In this document: piece after piece, positions 38,848 through 46,813 of the stretch | Position numbering within the stretch: position 1 is the stretch's first letter | Layout: every line of letters begins with the position of its first letter | Origin: Leptospira yanagawae serovar Saopaulo str. Sao Paulo = ATCC 700523 | Lineage (GTDB): Bacteria > Spirochaetota > Leptospiria > Leptospirales > Leptospiraceae | NCBI RefSeq assembly: GCF_000332475.2 | Contig: NZ_AOGX02000032.1 | Coordinates: 62,001-126,000 of the forward strand | Reading direction: 5' to 3' | Length of the DNA stretch: 64,000 bases | Notes under the pieces: model-generated | What the model was told of the DNA's origin: nothing | What the model saw: the letters and a program-made list of their open reading frames with translations, nothing else | The model's database searches: none | Translations under genes and position numbers: made by a program

Positions 38848-39966
38848 ATGGAACCTAATATGGAAAACGCCGAGATTGAAAAAACACAAGAAGATGAAAA
38901 ATTCACAAAAATAAAAGCTCTTGCAAAAGAAGCGTATCGTTTTCTCGATCAAGGTCGCTTTAAAGAAGCAAAAGAACGATTAGACATATTACTTGATGAA
39001 GATCCTTCCAATACTTATGGGCTTGTTGGCCTTGGCGATTATTATGCCAAAACAAAACAACCAGAACAAGCCATCCAATACTATCGCAAATGTTTGAGTG
39101 GAGATTCCACAAATAAGTTTTCCCTTATGGGACTGATGAATGCATACCGCGATCTCAATAGTTTGAAACGAATCATTGAAGTAGCTGAAGAGTTCCATCA
39201 CATAACCATAACAGACGCGAGTATTTTATCACGTGTTGCTGATGCACATAGAAAGTTAAAAAACTTCAAAGAATCAGAAGTGTATTATATGGAAGCACTT
39301 CAGATCAATCCCAATGACCAATATGTGATCGTGGGTCTTGGCCATTTGTATTTTGCCTGCCAAAGGTATGCAGATGCCATTCTTTGGTGGGAAAAACTCC
39401 TCGGGAGCCAACCAAACAATATTAAAATTCTCACTGAAATTGGAAACAGTTACCGAAAAATCAAAGATTTTGACAAAGCAGTTCTTTATTATGAAAGGGC
39501 AAAAGAACTCGATCCAAAAAACTTTTTTGCACTCTACGGACTTGCAGAATCCTATCGCGGAAAAAAGGATTTTAAAACTGCCATTACGTATTGGGAAAAA
39601 ATCCTCGAATCGGATCCAGACAACAAACTCATTATCAACCGTTATGCGGACTCTCCCAGAGGCCTTGGCAATTATGACAAAGCACTTGAATGTTTTAATA
39701 AAATTCTAGCGAGTGGTGATGACTACTTTGCACTTCTTGGAAAAGCAGCAGCATTACGCCTGATTGGTGATTTGGAAAAAGCAGAAGAGATTTATTTAGG
39801 ATTACTTTCTAAGTCTCCAAATGATCCAAGGCCAGCTCTTGAACTATCTGACCTTTGGGACATTATGGGGAAAAAACCACAAGCCATCAAACTTCTGGAA
39901 GATTTGGCAAAGAAAAATCCATCGAATGAAGCGATACGTGAAAGGATTGAATACCTAAAGGATTAA
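38848..39966 (+). CDS. Tetratricopeptide repeat protein
   Basis: A 372-residue soluble protein built from about nine TPR units, with the usual W/Y-G-x-F/Y and A-P spacing (for example [20 protein letters not shown] and [21 protein letters not shown]). No signal peptide, so probably a cytoplasmic scaffold. A second ATG four codons in (38860) has a better-spaced GGA, so either start is possible. No enzyme domain. Partner unknown. Confidence 0.85.
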   Translation: MEPNMENAEIEKTQEDEKFTKIKALAKEAYRFLDQGRFKEAKERLDILLDEDPSNTYGLVGLGDYYAKTKQPEQAIQYYRKCLSGDSTNKFSLMGLMNAYRDLNSLKRIIEVAEEFHHITITDASILSRVADAHRKLKNFKESEVYYMEALQINPNDQYVIVGLGHLYFACQRYADAILWWEKLLGSQPNNIKILTEIGNSYRKIKDFDKAVLYYERAKELDPKNFFALYGLAESYRGKKDFKTAITYWEKILESDPDNKLIINRYADSPRGLGNYDKALECFNKILASGDDYFALLGKAAALRLIGDLEKAEEIYLGLLSKSPNDPRPALELSDLWDIMGKKPQAIKLLEDLAKKNPSNEAIRERIEYLKD

Positions 39967-39990
39967 ATTCCAAGTACACCTTCCAACCAC

Positions 39991-40047
39991 GCCCCTTACA
40001 GAGCAATGGTTTGGATGAAACCACAGCCCCTTACGGAGCAATGGTTT
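39991..40047. repeat. Short direct repeat at the 3' end of the P83/100 gene
   Basis: Two copies of a 22-base unit (39991-40012 and 40026-40047) differ at one base and start 35 bp apart. The second copy contains the stop codon and last codons of the P83/100 gene, so the first is a duplicate of that gene's 3' end lying in the intergenic space. No hairpin or T-run is present. Confidence 0.8.
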
Positions 40048-41710
40048 TTAACAAACTCAAGTCTTCTTTTTTGAACACTTTGATTGTGGTTTTGTCGCCT
40101 TCTTTTGGTTTTCCTGTGACGTAAATTTTATCACCAAAGAATGTGAGTTCGGAATTTTCTTCCACAGGTTCTTCGGTTCTCTTTTCAAACGTTAGGTCTG
40201 ATTTAAATCGTGATACATGGTATTTATCTTTCACCTTTTCGATGACGTAAATTTTATCTTCACGGTTGATCATTGGTGTTCGCCAAAAAATATCAGCAGA
40301 TTCACTGGTTTTTTTCACACCCAACTTATCTGGATCAAGTAACACGAGTTTGTGTTTACGAGTTTCTACTTTTTCACCGTCATATCCTAGGACTAAAACT
40401 CCTTGGTTTGCGATTTCCTTAAACTCTTTTGAACAAATATTATTGTAAGGGCTTTTGAAAAGAGCATCGTCTTTGGCTGGATCAATCGCCCAAAGTTCGT
40501 TGGAATAGTGGCCATCCGTATCGTACTTGATGAACTTCATAAAAAGGATTTTGTTGTTCACAACATTATCACTTTGTTCTTCTTTTTTCTTAAGTTCTTC
40601 TTTCGTTTGCGCTAGTTCCGATTTTAATTCTTCAACTTTCGCTTCGACCTTTTGGACAGCGTCTTCTTTTTTAGCACCGTCACCTGAAGTGGTGGTTCCA
40701 GTCCTTGCTTCTTCCTTTTTGGCAATTTGTTCTTCTTTTTTACTTAACTCTTCTTTTTTTGCCTCAACAGCTTGTGTTTTTTGATCCGTATCTTTTTTTT
40801 CTTGTTCGATCTTTTTGATTTCTTCTGTTTTTTTCTCGATCTCAGTTTTGTTTTTCACTGGATCTTTTTTTAATTCGTTAAGACTCGCAACTGCTTCTGC
40901 TTCCTGTTTTTTAAGAGCATCTTTTTTGTCTTGGAGTTCTTTTCCTTCCTTGGACACTTCGTCTTTTTTATCTTGCAATACCTTTTTTTCTTCTTTTAGT
41001 TTATCGGTTTGCAACTTGTCCATTTTTTTGGCTTCGTCTTCCATTTTCTGTTTGGTAGCAGGATCTTTTTCTTTGTCCTTTACCGTTTTGTTTACATCTT
41101 TTTCCAATTCATCCGTGGTCACATCTTTTCCACTGTCTTTTAAGATGTTCCCTTCGATGGGAATGATGATCTGCGTTTTTCCTGGCCAATTTTTATAAAC
41201 CGTATCAATTCCTAATTTATCAGGGGATGTAGCAGCTGTTACAGCAGCAGTGTATTTTTTCCCAAAAAACTTTGCATCCTTTCGATGTGTGGCATTGTAG
41301 TACAAAATGTACTGTGCGAGAGTTTCGGCGTTACTTGTTTTGTATTGGAAAGACTTTTCGATGTAGGATGCAAGGATACGTGCAATCGAATTTACGTGAT
41401 CAAAACTTTGGGTTTCTGAAATGGAAAGGATATCTGCTCCCAATTTTCCATCAGGGCCTGGAAGGATCCTTTGGATTTTCACACCGTCAACATTTGCCGT
41501 ATCTTCTTTGGACAGTGTTTCTGCGAGTTTTTTACCCGTTTCTGTATTTTCTTGGATGATGTCATCAGAAGCCTTTCGTAAGGAACGGTTGATGAATTCA
41601 ATTTTTTTGGAACCCTTGATTTCGGATTCACCGAGTGGGGCTTTGGATTGGGCTGTCAGAGAAAAACCGACAACAATTAGGCATAAAATGATGGAACGAG
41701 AGATTCTCAT
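40031..41710 (-). CDS. P83/100 family periplasmic coiled-coil protein
   Basis: A 559-residue exported protein (signal peptide ending TAQSKA). The N-terminal 190 residues carry the pattern of the spirochete P83/100 antigen family: SFDHVNSIARILASYIEK, YILYYNATHR and WPGKTQIIIPIEGN. A highly charged Lys/Glu coiled coil covers about 195-385, and the C-terminal 170 residues are a beta-rich domain with repeated strand pairs of the form KIYVIEKVKDKYHVSR. In Borrelia and Treponema the family is a periplasmic membrane-associated antigen of unknown biochemical role. The coiled coil has low sequence complexity. Confidence 0.75.
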   Translation of the reverse strand: MRISRSIILCLIVVGFSLTAQSKAPLGESEIKGSKKIEFINRSLRKASDDIIQENTETGKKLAETLSKEDTANVDGVKIQRILPGPDGKLGADILSISETQSFDHVNSIARILASYIEKSFQYKTSNAETLAQYILYYNATHRKDAKFFGKKYTAAVTAATSPDKLGIDTVYKNWPGKTQIIIPIEGNILKDSGKDVTTDELEKDVNKTVKDKEKDPATKQKMEDEAKKMDKLQTDKLKEEKKVLQDKKDEVSKEGKELQDKKDALKKQEAEAVASLNELKKDPVKNKTEIEKKTEEIKKIEQEKKDTDQKTQAVEAKKEELSKKEEQIAKKEEARTGTTTSGDGAKKEDAVQKVEAKVEELKSELAQTKEELKKKEEQSDNVVNNKILFMKFIKYDTDGHYSNELWAIDPAKDDALFKSPYNNICSKEFKEIANQGVLVLGYDGEKVETRKHKLVLLDPDKLGVKKTSESADIFWRTPMINREDKIYVIEKVKDKYHVSRFKSDLTFEKRTEEPVEENSELTFFGDKIYVTGKPKEGDKTTIKVFKKEDLSLLKTIAP

Positions 41711-41833
41711 TGTTTCCTCACGAAATTAGGTTTCAGATGCCCACAAGATTAACAACCTTTCCGATTCTGCAAAGCAAGTTTTAGAATAAAAATCTATTTA
41801 CCAGGGGGGTGGAATTCAAAATTCTGTGGGAGA

Positions 41834-42931
41834 ATGCCTACATTTACTCATAGAATCTACAATTTCAATGCGGGTCCCGCCATGCTCCCCACAGAAGTCA
41901 TGGAGGAAGCCAAGTCCGAATTCCTAAATTTCAAAGGCACTGGCATGTCCGTCATGGAAATGAGCCACCGAGAGAAACATTTCCAAACCATCCTCGACGA
42001 GTCGATTGCCGATTTACGTGAACTTTTGAATATTCCATCTCGTTATGCGGTCGTTTACTTTCCTGGTGGCGCAACTTTACAATTTTCTGCCATTCCTTTC
42101 AATTATTTATCTTCCGGGGAATCAGCAGATTTTGCATTAACTGGTGTTTGGGCAAAAAAAGCCTTTGAAGAGGCGAAAAAATTCTATCCGAATGTTAAGT
42201 CCATCTTTAATGGTGCTGATTCCAAATACATGGAACTTCCTACCATCACCGATGCATCTGTGAATGATGGTGCCAAATATGTTTACATCACTTCCAATAA
42301 TACGATTTATGGAACTCGTTACAAAACATTTCCTAAATTAAAAAAAGCTCCTCTCATCGCAGACATGACGAGTGAACTACTCAGCCGTAAACTCAATATA
42401 GAAGACTTTTCCGTTCTCTTTGCAGGAGCACAAAAAAACATAGGTCCTTCCGGACTTACTCTTGTCATTTATGACAAAGACAATCTGCCCCAACTTTCCC
42501 ACCCCATTCCCAATCTAATGAATTTTTCCTTAATGGAAAAAAATGGATCATTGTACAACACTCCTCCAACTTACTCGATCTACATTGCAGGTCTTGTTTT
42601 TAAGTATCTAAAACGAAAGGGTGGACTTGCAGTTATGGAAGAAACGAATGAAAGGAAAGCAAAGAAGTTATATGAAGCGATCGACTCTTCTTCTCTTTTT
42701 TATGCTCCCGTACCAGAAGCCTTCCGGTCAGCGATGAATGTAGTTTTCCGAAGTCATAACGATAGTTTGGATCCTAAATTCCTAAAACTCGCCGAAGAAC
42801 AAGGGTTTGCTGGACTAAAAGGTTACCGTGATGTAGGAGGATTTCGAGCCAGTATCTACAATGCGATGCCTGAAGAAGGTGTAGATGCCCTAATTTCTTT
42901 TATCAAAGAATTTGAAAGGACCAATGGTTAA
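41834..42931 (+). CDS. serC: Phosphoserine aminotransferase
   Basis: A 365-residue class V aminotransferase for serine biosynthesis (3-phosphohydroxypyruvate plus glutamate). The start YNFNAGPAMLP is characteristic. It has the MSVMEMSHRE segment, the PLP region with FPGGATLQF, and the Schiff-base Lys201 in FAGAQKNIGPSG. Length is standard. GGGAG abuts the ATG with only one base between, an unusually tight Shine-Dalgarno. It is the first gene of a set of four overlapping genes. Confidence 0.96.
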   Translation: MPTFTHRIYNFNAGPAMLPTEVMEEAKSEFLNFKGTGMSVMEMSHREKHFQTILDESIADLRELLNIPSRYAVVYFPGGATLQFSAIPFNYLSSGESADFALTGVWAKKAFEEAKKFYPNVKSIFNGADSKYMELPTITDASVNDGAKYVYITSNNTIYGTRYKTFPKLKKAPLIADMTSELLSRKLNIEDFSVLFAGAQKNIGPSGLTLVIYDKDNLPQLSHPIPNLMNFSLMEKNGSLYNTPPTYSIYIAGLVFKYLKRKGGLAVMEETNERKAKKLYEAIDSSSLFYAPVPEAFRSAMNVVFRSHNDSLDPKFLKLAEEQGFAGLKGYRDVGGFRASIYNAMPEEGVDALISFIKEFERTNG

Positions 42932-43562
42932 GTTTACGATCCTATTATTTACCCTCACGATCGTTTGTGAGGTGTATTCCCATTCTGTTTGGATACCGGA
43001 AGGGAACTTTGGATTTGAAGTTTCAAGGGACTGTTACAAACCACTCAGCAGTGAAACGATCACAAAAGCCATTAGCCCCAACATCCAAAATTTGGACCGG
43101 GCAAAGATGGCGGTTTATGCAAAAGAGTCTGCAGAATTACGTTTGAGTTCTTTGGATTGTATATTAGAAAACATAAAACAAACAGAATCTGAAATGCGAA
43201 TTGGGGAAATCTTAACCCCTTCCCTCCAATCAGGATTTCAATTGGAAGATCTTTTTTTCCAATCGGAATGGAGGATCCTACTTTCTGAAAATCGACCTTA
43301 TCCGTTAACTCCAAGTGAACTATCTTTAGCCAAACAATGGTTGGAATCACATAAAGAAATCAAACGTGAAATTTTTAATCTCACCATAGAATACCTTTCG
43401 GAAAAAAATCCAAAATCCAAACGGGATCGGTATTTGGATTTATTCACAGGTTATTATGGAAGTTTGTTACGAGAAAGAGATAAGTTTTTACTCTCCTTAT
43501 CCATTGAAAGTTATACATCTTACACCGAAGCCCTAAAACAAAGAAAGGAAACATCCGAATGA
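42924..43562 (+). CDS. Exported hypothetical protein
   Basis: A 212-residue protein from the ATG at 42924, which overlaps the serC stop by a few bases and has AAAGGA at good spacing. Signal peptide FTILLFTLTIVCEVYS. The mature protein is mostly helical with paired Cys residues (about 36 and 63) but no motif I recognise. It is translationally coupled to serC and to rpiB (ATGA), so it is in the same transcript as two metabolic genes; that is hard to explain by its sequence. Confidence 0.6.
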   Translation: MVKFTILLFTLTIVCEVYSHSVWIPEGNFGFEVSRDCYKPLSSETITKAISPNIQNLDRAKMAVYAKESAELRLSSLDCILENIKQTESEMRIGEILTPSLQSGFQLEDLFFQSEWRILLSENRPYPLTPSELSLAKQWLESHKEIKREIFNLTIEYLSEKNPKSKRDRYLDLFTGYYGSLLRERDKFLLSLSIESYTSYTEALKQRKETSE

Positions 43563-43996
43563 AAGAAAAAATTGGAATCGCCTCTGATCATGGAGGATTT
43601 GCTCTCAAAGAATTCCTCAGGAAAAGTCTCGAGGAAACCTATGAAATGGTCGATTACGGTACTAAGAGCGAAGAGTCCGTTGACTATCCAACCATCATTG
43701 GAGAGGCCTGCCGAAAGGTACTTTCAAATGAAGTCCCAAGACTCATCGCCCTTTGTGGAACGGGCATTGGAGCATCCATTGCTGCAAACCGACTGAAAGG
43801 CATTCGAGCGGCCCTTTGCCATGATGAGTTTACGGCGGAAATGTCCAAACGCCATAACAATGCCAATGTATTGGTTTTAGGGGGAAGAGTTCTCGGAACA
43901 GATTTAGCTCTGAGAATTGTGAAAAAATGGATCGAAACAGAGTTCGAAGGTGGAAGGCACCAAAAACGATTGGGTCTTATCGAAGAGCAGTCTTAA
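43559..43996 (+). CDS. rpiB: Ribose-5-phosphate isomerase B
   Basis: A 145-residue RpiB/LacAB-family isomerase interconverting ribose-5-phosphate and ribulose-5-phosphate. Active-site residues are present: D10-H11 (IASDHGGF), C66 in ALCGTGIG (catalytic base) and H99 (KRHNNANV). It overlaps the upstream gene by 4 bp (ATGA). Its last 70 bp are shared, in another frame, with the following exported gene. Confidence 0.95.
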   Translation: MKEKIGIASDHGGFALKEFLRKSLEETYEMVDYGTKSEESVDYPTIIGEACRKVLSNEVPRLIALCGTGIGASIAANRLKGIRAALCHDEFTAEMSKRHNNANVLVLGGRVLGTDLALRIVKKWIETEFEGGRHQKRLGLIEEQS

Positions 43997-45666
43997 TATC
44001 CCTTACTTTCCTTTTTGGTGGAAGTTCCCTATTCTCTTGGGAAGTCCCCAAAAAGGAGACCGTCAACCTAAACCTATGGAAAAAAATAGGTGTTGTTGAA
44101 CACAAAGAACCTGGCAAAAAAAATAGCTTAAAACCCAAAGAGAACATCCCCCAACGCGGAGAATTGTTTTTTGATTTTGAAGGGGAACCTAACGAACCTT
44201 CCCTCACCGAATCAGGGCATTTGTTTCCATCTAAATCCATTTCAGTCACCGCATCGTCTTACCTCGAAGACAAAAATACCCATTTTTTTGGAAGGAAATC
44301 TGCTTATTTTTCAGGTAGACGAAACCAAATCCATCTTTCTGTTTCCGGTAACCCTCTGTTTGGAACCCACCCCGATCCATTTAGCATCTCAATTCCACTT
44401 CGGATGGGAGAACAAGGAACAGGATCAGTGATCCTTGACCGCACAGTGTATGTAAAAGGGAAAAAATATGGCATCTCACTTGAGTTAAACGAAGGCCGAC
44501 CAACATTATATGTAAATAACCTATTACAAAAAACAGAATCGAGAACCATTAGTTTTGTTTTAGAATCTTCGCAAAAACTAAAACGCCAAACTTGGGAAGT
44601 TATTTCCATCTATTTTGATACGTTAAATCACCGTTATGTGTTATACCAAAACGGGATCGAAACTGCAGAATATGAAAATAAAACAAGTGATACCATTGGC
44701 TTTGGATTTCCAGAAAATGACCCTACTCCTTTAATTTTAGGAAAATCATTTTACGGGAATTTAGATGGGTTTCATATCCACAAAGGTGAACCAGAAATTA
44801 TTTACACAAAATTTGAATCAGTTCGCTATGATGATGATTCAAAAATTGCTAATATGGAAGGAAATTATGCTATTTCTCCTGTTTTAGAAACCAAATATAG
44901 TAACTCCAGTTTACAACAAATCACTTGGAATATAGACAAACCAAAAGATACAATTCTTGAATTGTACTTTCGAGGTTCCAATCAAAAATTTAATGAATCA
45001 AGTTCCCTTGAATGGACGAGGATTCGTTCACTTGTTTCCGATTTGCCAAAACAAAAATTCAAATTTTACCAATGGAAAGTATGGTTTCGGCCAGATCCCA
45101 TGGGAAAAACGGTTCCGAGCGTTCAATCGCTTAGCTTCGATTATATGGAACAGTCTCCTCCAGATGTCCCAACTCTCTTTCGTTTGGATCCTAATCCATC
45201 TAAACAAAAAAACAATGCAGTTTGTTTTTTATGGAATTCGAATCATGAAAAAGAGGTACAAAATGGTGGCGGATACATCATCCATTTTGGACTACTTCCC
45301 AATCGAATGATTGGTTCTGTTTTTGTGAAAAAAGACAAACAGAATGAATTGACTAAAATTGATGGACAGGAAGAAAATTCTGGTTTTCGTAACAAACGTT
45401 TTTGTATCGATGAAGAAACATTGATTACCAATATTTATATTCCAGAAGGACAACTTGAATCAGAAGAATTTAGACACTTAAGTGACCAAGTTGATATTTC
45501 CAGAAAGGAAAAACGTGGGCATTTGTTCCAACCTGGACTTACCTATTATTTTAGAATTTCGGCATACAACCGTTATTTGAATGAATGGGATTCGAAAGAC
45601 CAAAGGAGTGCTCTTTCAGCACCAATTTCATTTAGTTTCCCCAAAGAAGTTTCTCACCTTAAGTAA
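43927..45666 (+). CDS. Exported LamG/concanavalin-like domain protein
   Basis: A 579-residue protein. The only plausible start in frame is ATG 43927, inside rpiB, giving a 70-bp overlap and a long basic N-region before the signal segment (AVLISLTFLFGGSSLFSW). Residues about 75-285 look like a LamG-type jelly roll (LFFDFEGEP, FSISIPLRMGEQGTGSVI, RHRYVLYQNG, ILGKSFYGNLDGFHIHKG). The rest is beta-rich with FnIII-like segments (YYFRISAYNRYLNEW). It is probably surface or periplasmic and might bind glycans. Overlaps the PIN-like gene convergently by 39 bp. Confidence 0.7.
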   Translation: MDRNRVRRWKAPKTIGSYRRAVLISLTFLFGGSSLFSWEVPKKETVNLNLWKKIGVVEHKEPGKKNSLKPKENIPQRGELFFDFEGEPNEPSLTESGHLFPSKSISVTASSYLEDKNTHFFGRKSAYFSGRRNQIHLSVSGNPLFGTHPDPFSISIPLRMGEQGTGSVILDRTVYVKGKKYGISLELNEGRPTLYVNNLLQKTESRTISFVLESSQKLKRQTWEVISIYFDTLNHRYVLYQNGIETAEYENKTSDTIGFGFPENDPTPLILGKSFYGNLDGFHIHKGEPEIIYTKFESVRYDDDSKIANMEGNYAISPVLETKYSNSSLQQITWNIDKPKDTILELYFRGSNQKFNESSSLEWTRIRSLVSDLPKQKFKFYQWKVWFRPDPMGKTVPSVQSLSFDYMEQSPPDVPTLFRLDPNPSKQKNNAVCFLWNSNHEKEVQNGGGYIIHFGLLPNRMIGSVFVKKDKQNELTKIDGQEENSGFRNKRFCIDEETLITNIYIPEGQLESEEFRHLSDQVDISRKEKRGHLFQPGLTYYFRISAYNRYLNEWDSKDQRSALSAPISFSFPKEVSHLK

Positions 45667-46017
45667 AGGATGAGTTGTCTTTTTTTGATTTGAATACTCA
45701 TAAAACACATCCATTCCTTGGCTAAGGGCAATTACTTGCTCTAAGCCAAGCCCTTGCTCAAGTAATAATTCCGAACGAATTTCATCCATAGAAATTGAAA
45801 AGATTCCATCAGTAAGATCTTCAATGTTACGAAGGATCATTCTTTTTTGTTCCACTGTTGTGGATCCTAAGGATACAAATAGTAGGTGTATGGAATAAGC
45901 AGATGTAAAAAAACGCGTATGAGAATCCATTTCCCCTAGTAGAATTTGTTGTATGTTTTCTTTTGTTTCAGACCGAATGAGGGCTTCTAAAAAGGAAGCA
46001 TCTAAATAAAGTTTCAA
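45628..46017 (-). CDS. PIN-like domain protein with degenerate acidic site
   Basis: A 129-residue protein with a PIN-fold start (KLYLDASFLEALI, Asp6 at the first metal position) and a PIN-like end (LEQVIALSQGMDVFYEYSNQ, then HPLLKVRNFFG). The usual Glu after the first helix pair is absent (TSAYSIHLLFVSL), the third acid is Glu in LEQ, and the fourth Asp (usually T-x-D) reads Y-S-N. At most two of four metal ligands remain, so ribonuclease activity is doubtful. It is coupled by a 4-bp overlap (ATGA) to the ribbon-helix-helix gene, as in VapBC pairs. A divergent toxin or an inactive regulator are both possible. Confidence 0.6.
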   Translation of the reverse strand: MKLYLDASFLEALIRSETKENIQQILLGEMDSHTRFFTSAYSIHLLFVSLGSTTVEQKRMILRNIEDLTDGIFSISMDEIRSELLLEQGLGLEQVIALSQGMDVFYEYSNQKKTTHPLLKVRNFFGETK

Positions 46018-46205
46018 GAAAGGATCTCCGATAAATTTTGAATCGCTTTCCTTCGAAGCAGTTCCGACTTCTGAATGATTTCATTCTTTAATGCCAAACG
46101 AATGAGTTCACCTTGCGAAATCCCTCTTCTTGTCGCTTCATTTTTTAATAAAATTTGTTCTTCTTCAGAAAGTAAAATTTGAAAACGTTTGTCAATCTTT
46201 GCCAT
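46014..46205 (-). CDS. Ribbon-helix-helix (CopG/Arc-type) DNA-binding protein
   Basis: A 63-residue protein: a short strand (KRFQILLSEEE), then helix (EEQILLKNEATRRG), turn (ISQGE) and helix (LIRLALKNEI). This is the ribbon-helix-helix pattern of CopG/VapB-type antitoxins and regulators, with a basic C-terminal tail (ELLRRKA). It starts in the TAATG overlap with the upstream TPR gene and overlaps the PIN-like gene by ATGA. It would dimerise and bind a short palindrome; the inverted repeat at 49570-49583 is a candidate target. Confidence 0.7.
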   Translation of the reverse strand: MAKIDKRFQILLSEEEQILLKNEATRRGISQGELIRLALKNEIIQKSELLRRKAIQNLSEILS

Positions 46206-46813
46206 TAATCTTCTTCTTCCAATTCCTTTTCGGCCTTTTCATACTTTCGCCAATACAAACTTGCGTCCTTCCATTGACCAAGTGATTCATATAAAGATGC
46301 AACATTATAATACGATTCTGTTAATCGATAATCAAGTTTCACTGCCTTCAAAAAAAGTTTTATTGATTTTTCTTTATTATCAGAGAACCATTCGCTGAAT
46401 GCCCAAAGGTAATACCAACGACCTAAATTGGGATCTCTTGGCCTCACCTTTTCCAAATGTAATACATTTTCTTGAAAAATCTTTGATGCTAAATTATAAT
46501 TTTTTTGAATGATTTTGGCTTTGTTGATTCGATCTTCGGCAGGCTCTTCTGGTTTTGGAACCGACATATCATTTCGATACAAAAGAGCCTTTGCATACAA
46601 TAATTTAAAATACAATTCATTTTGACTTAGTTCTAAATACCTTTCTAAATAAGGAATGGAAGTAGTTTCATCGTCAACCTTGTGCAAACCGTAAATTTGT
46701 TTTTTTAAGGCAATCGTTTCTTCTTTTTTTTTACTTCCACCACCAAACAATGGTAAAGCGATAAACATAAAAAGGAAACAGAATTTAGAAATACAAATAA
46801 TAATTTTGTCCAT
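46205..46813 (-). CDS. Exported TPR protein
   Basis: A 202-residue protein with an N-terminal hydrophobic segment (FCFLFMFIALPLFGG) followed by tetratricopeptide helices (YYLWAFSEWFSDNKEKSIKL, YNVASLYESLGQWKDASLYW). The ATG at 46813 lies inside the end of the large membrane gene (29-bp overlap) and no later start retains the signal segment. Its C-terminus ends in an acidic run (EKELEEED). It may present the periplasmic side of the sensor-like protein; that is inference. Confidence 0.7.
   Translation of the reverse strand: MDKIIICISKFCFLFMFIALPLFGGGSKKKEETIALKKQIYGLHKVDDETTSIPYLERYLELSQNELYFKLLYAKALLYRNDMSVPKPEEPAEDRINKAKIIQKNYNLASKIFQENVLHLEKVRPRDPNLGRWYYLWAFSEWFSDNKEKSIKLFLKAVKLDYRLTESYYNVASLYESLGQWKDASLYWRKYEKAEKELEEED

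Noticed and set aside
45628..46205. The RHH and PIN-like genes as a mobile VapBC toxin-antitoxin module
   Set aside because: They are translationally coupled to two upstream genes and the PIN-like protein has lost metal ligands; a selfish module is not the simplest reading. Reported instead as part of an operon.
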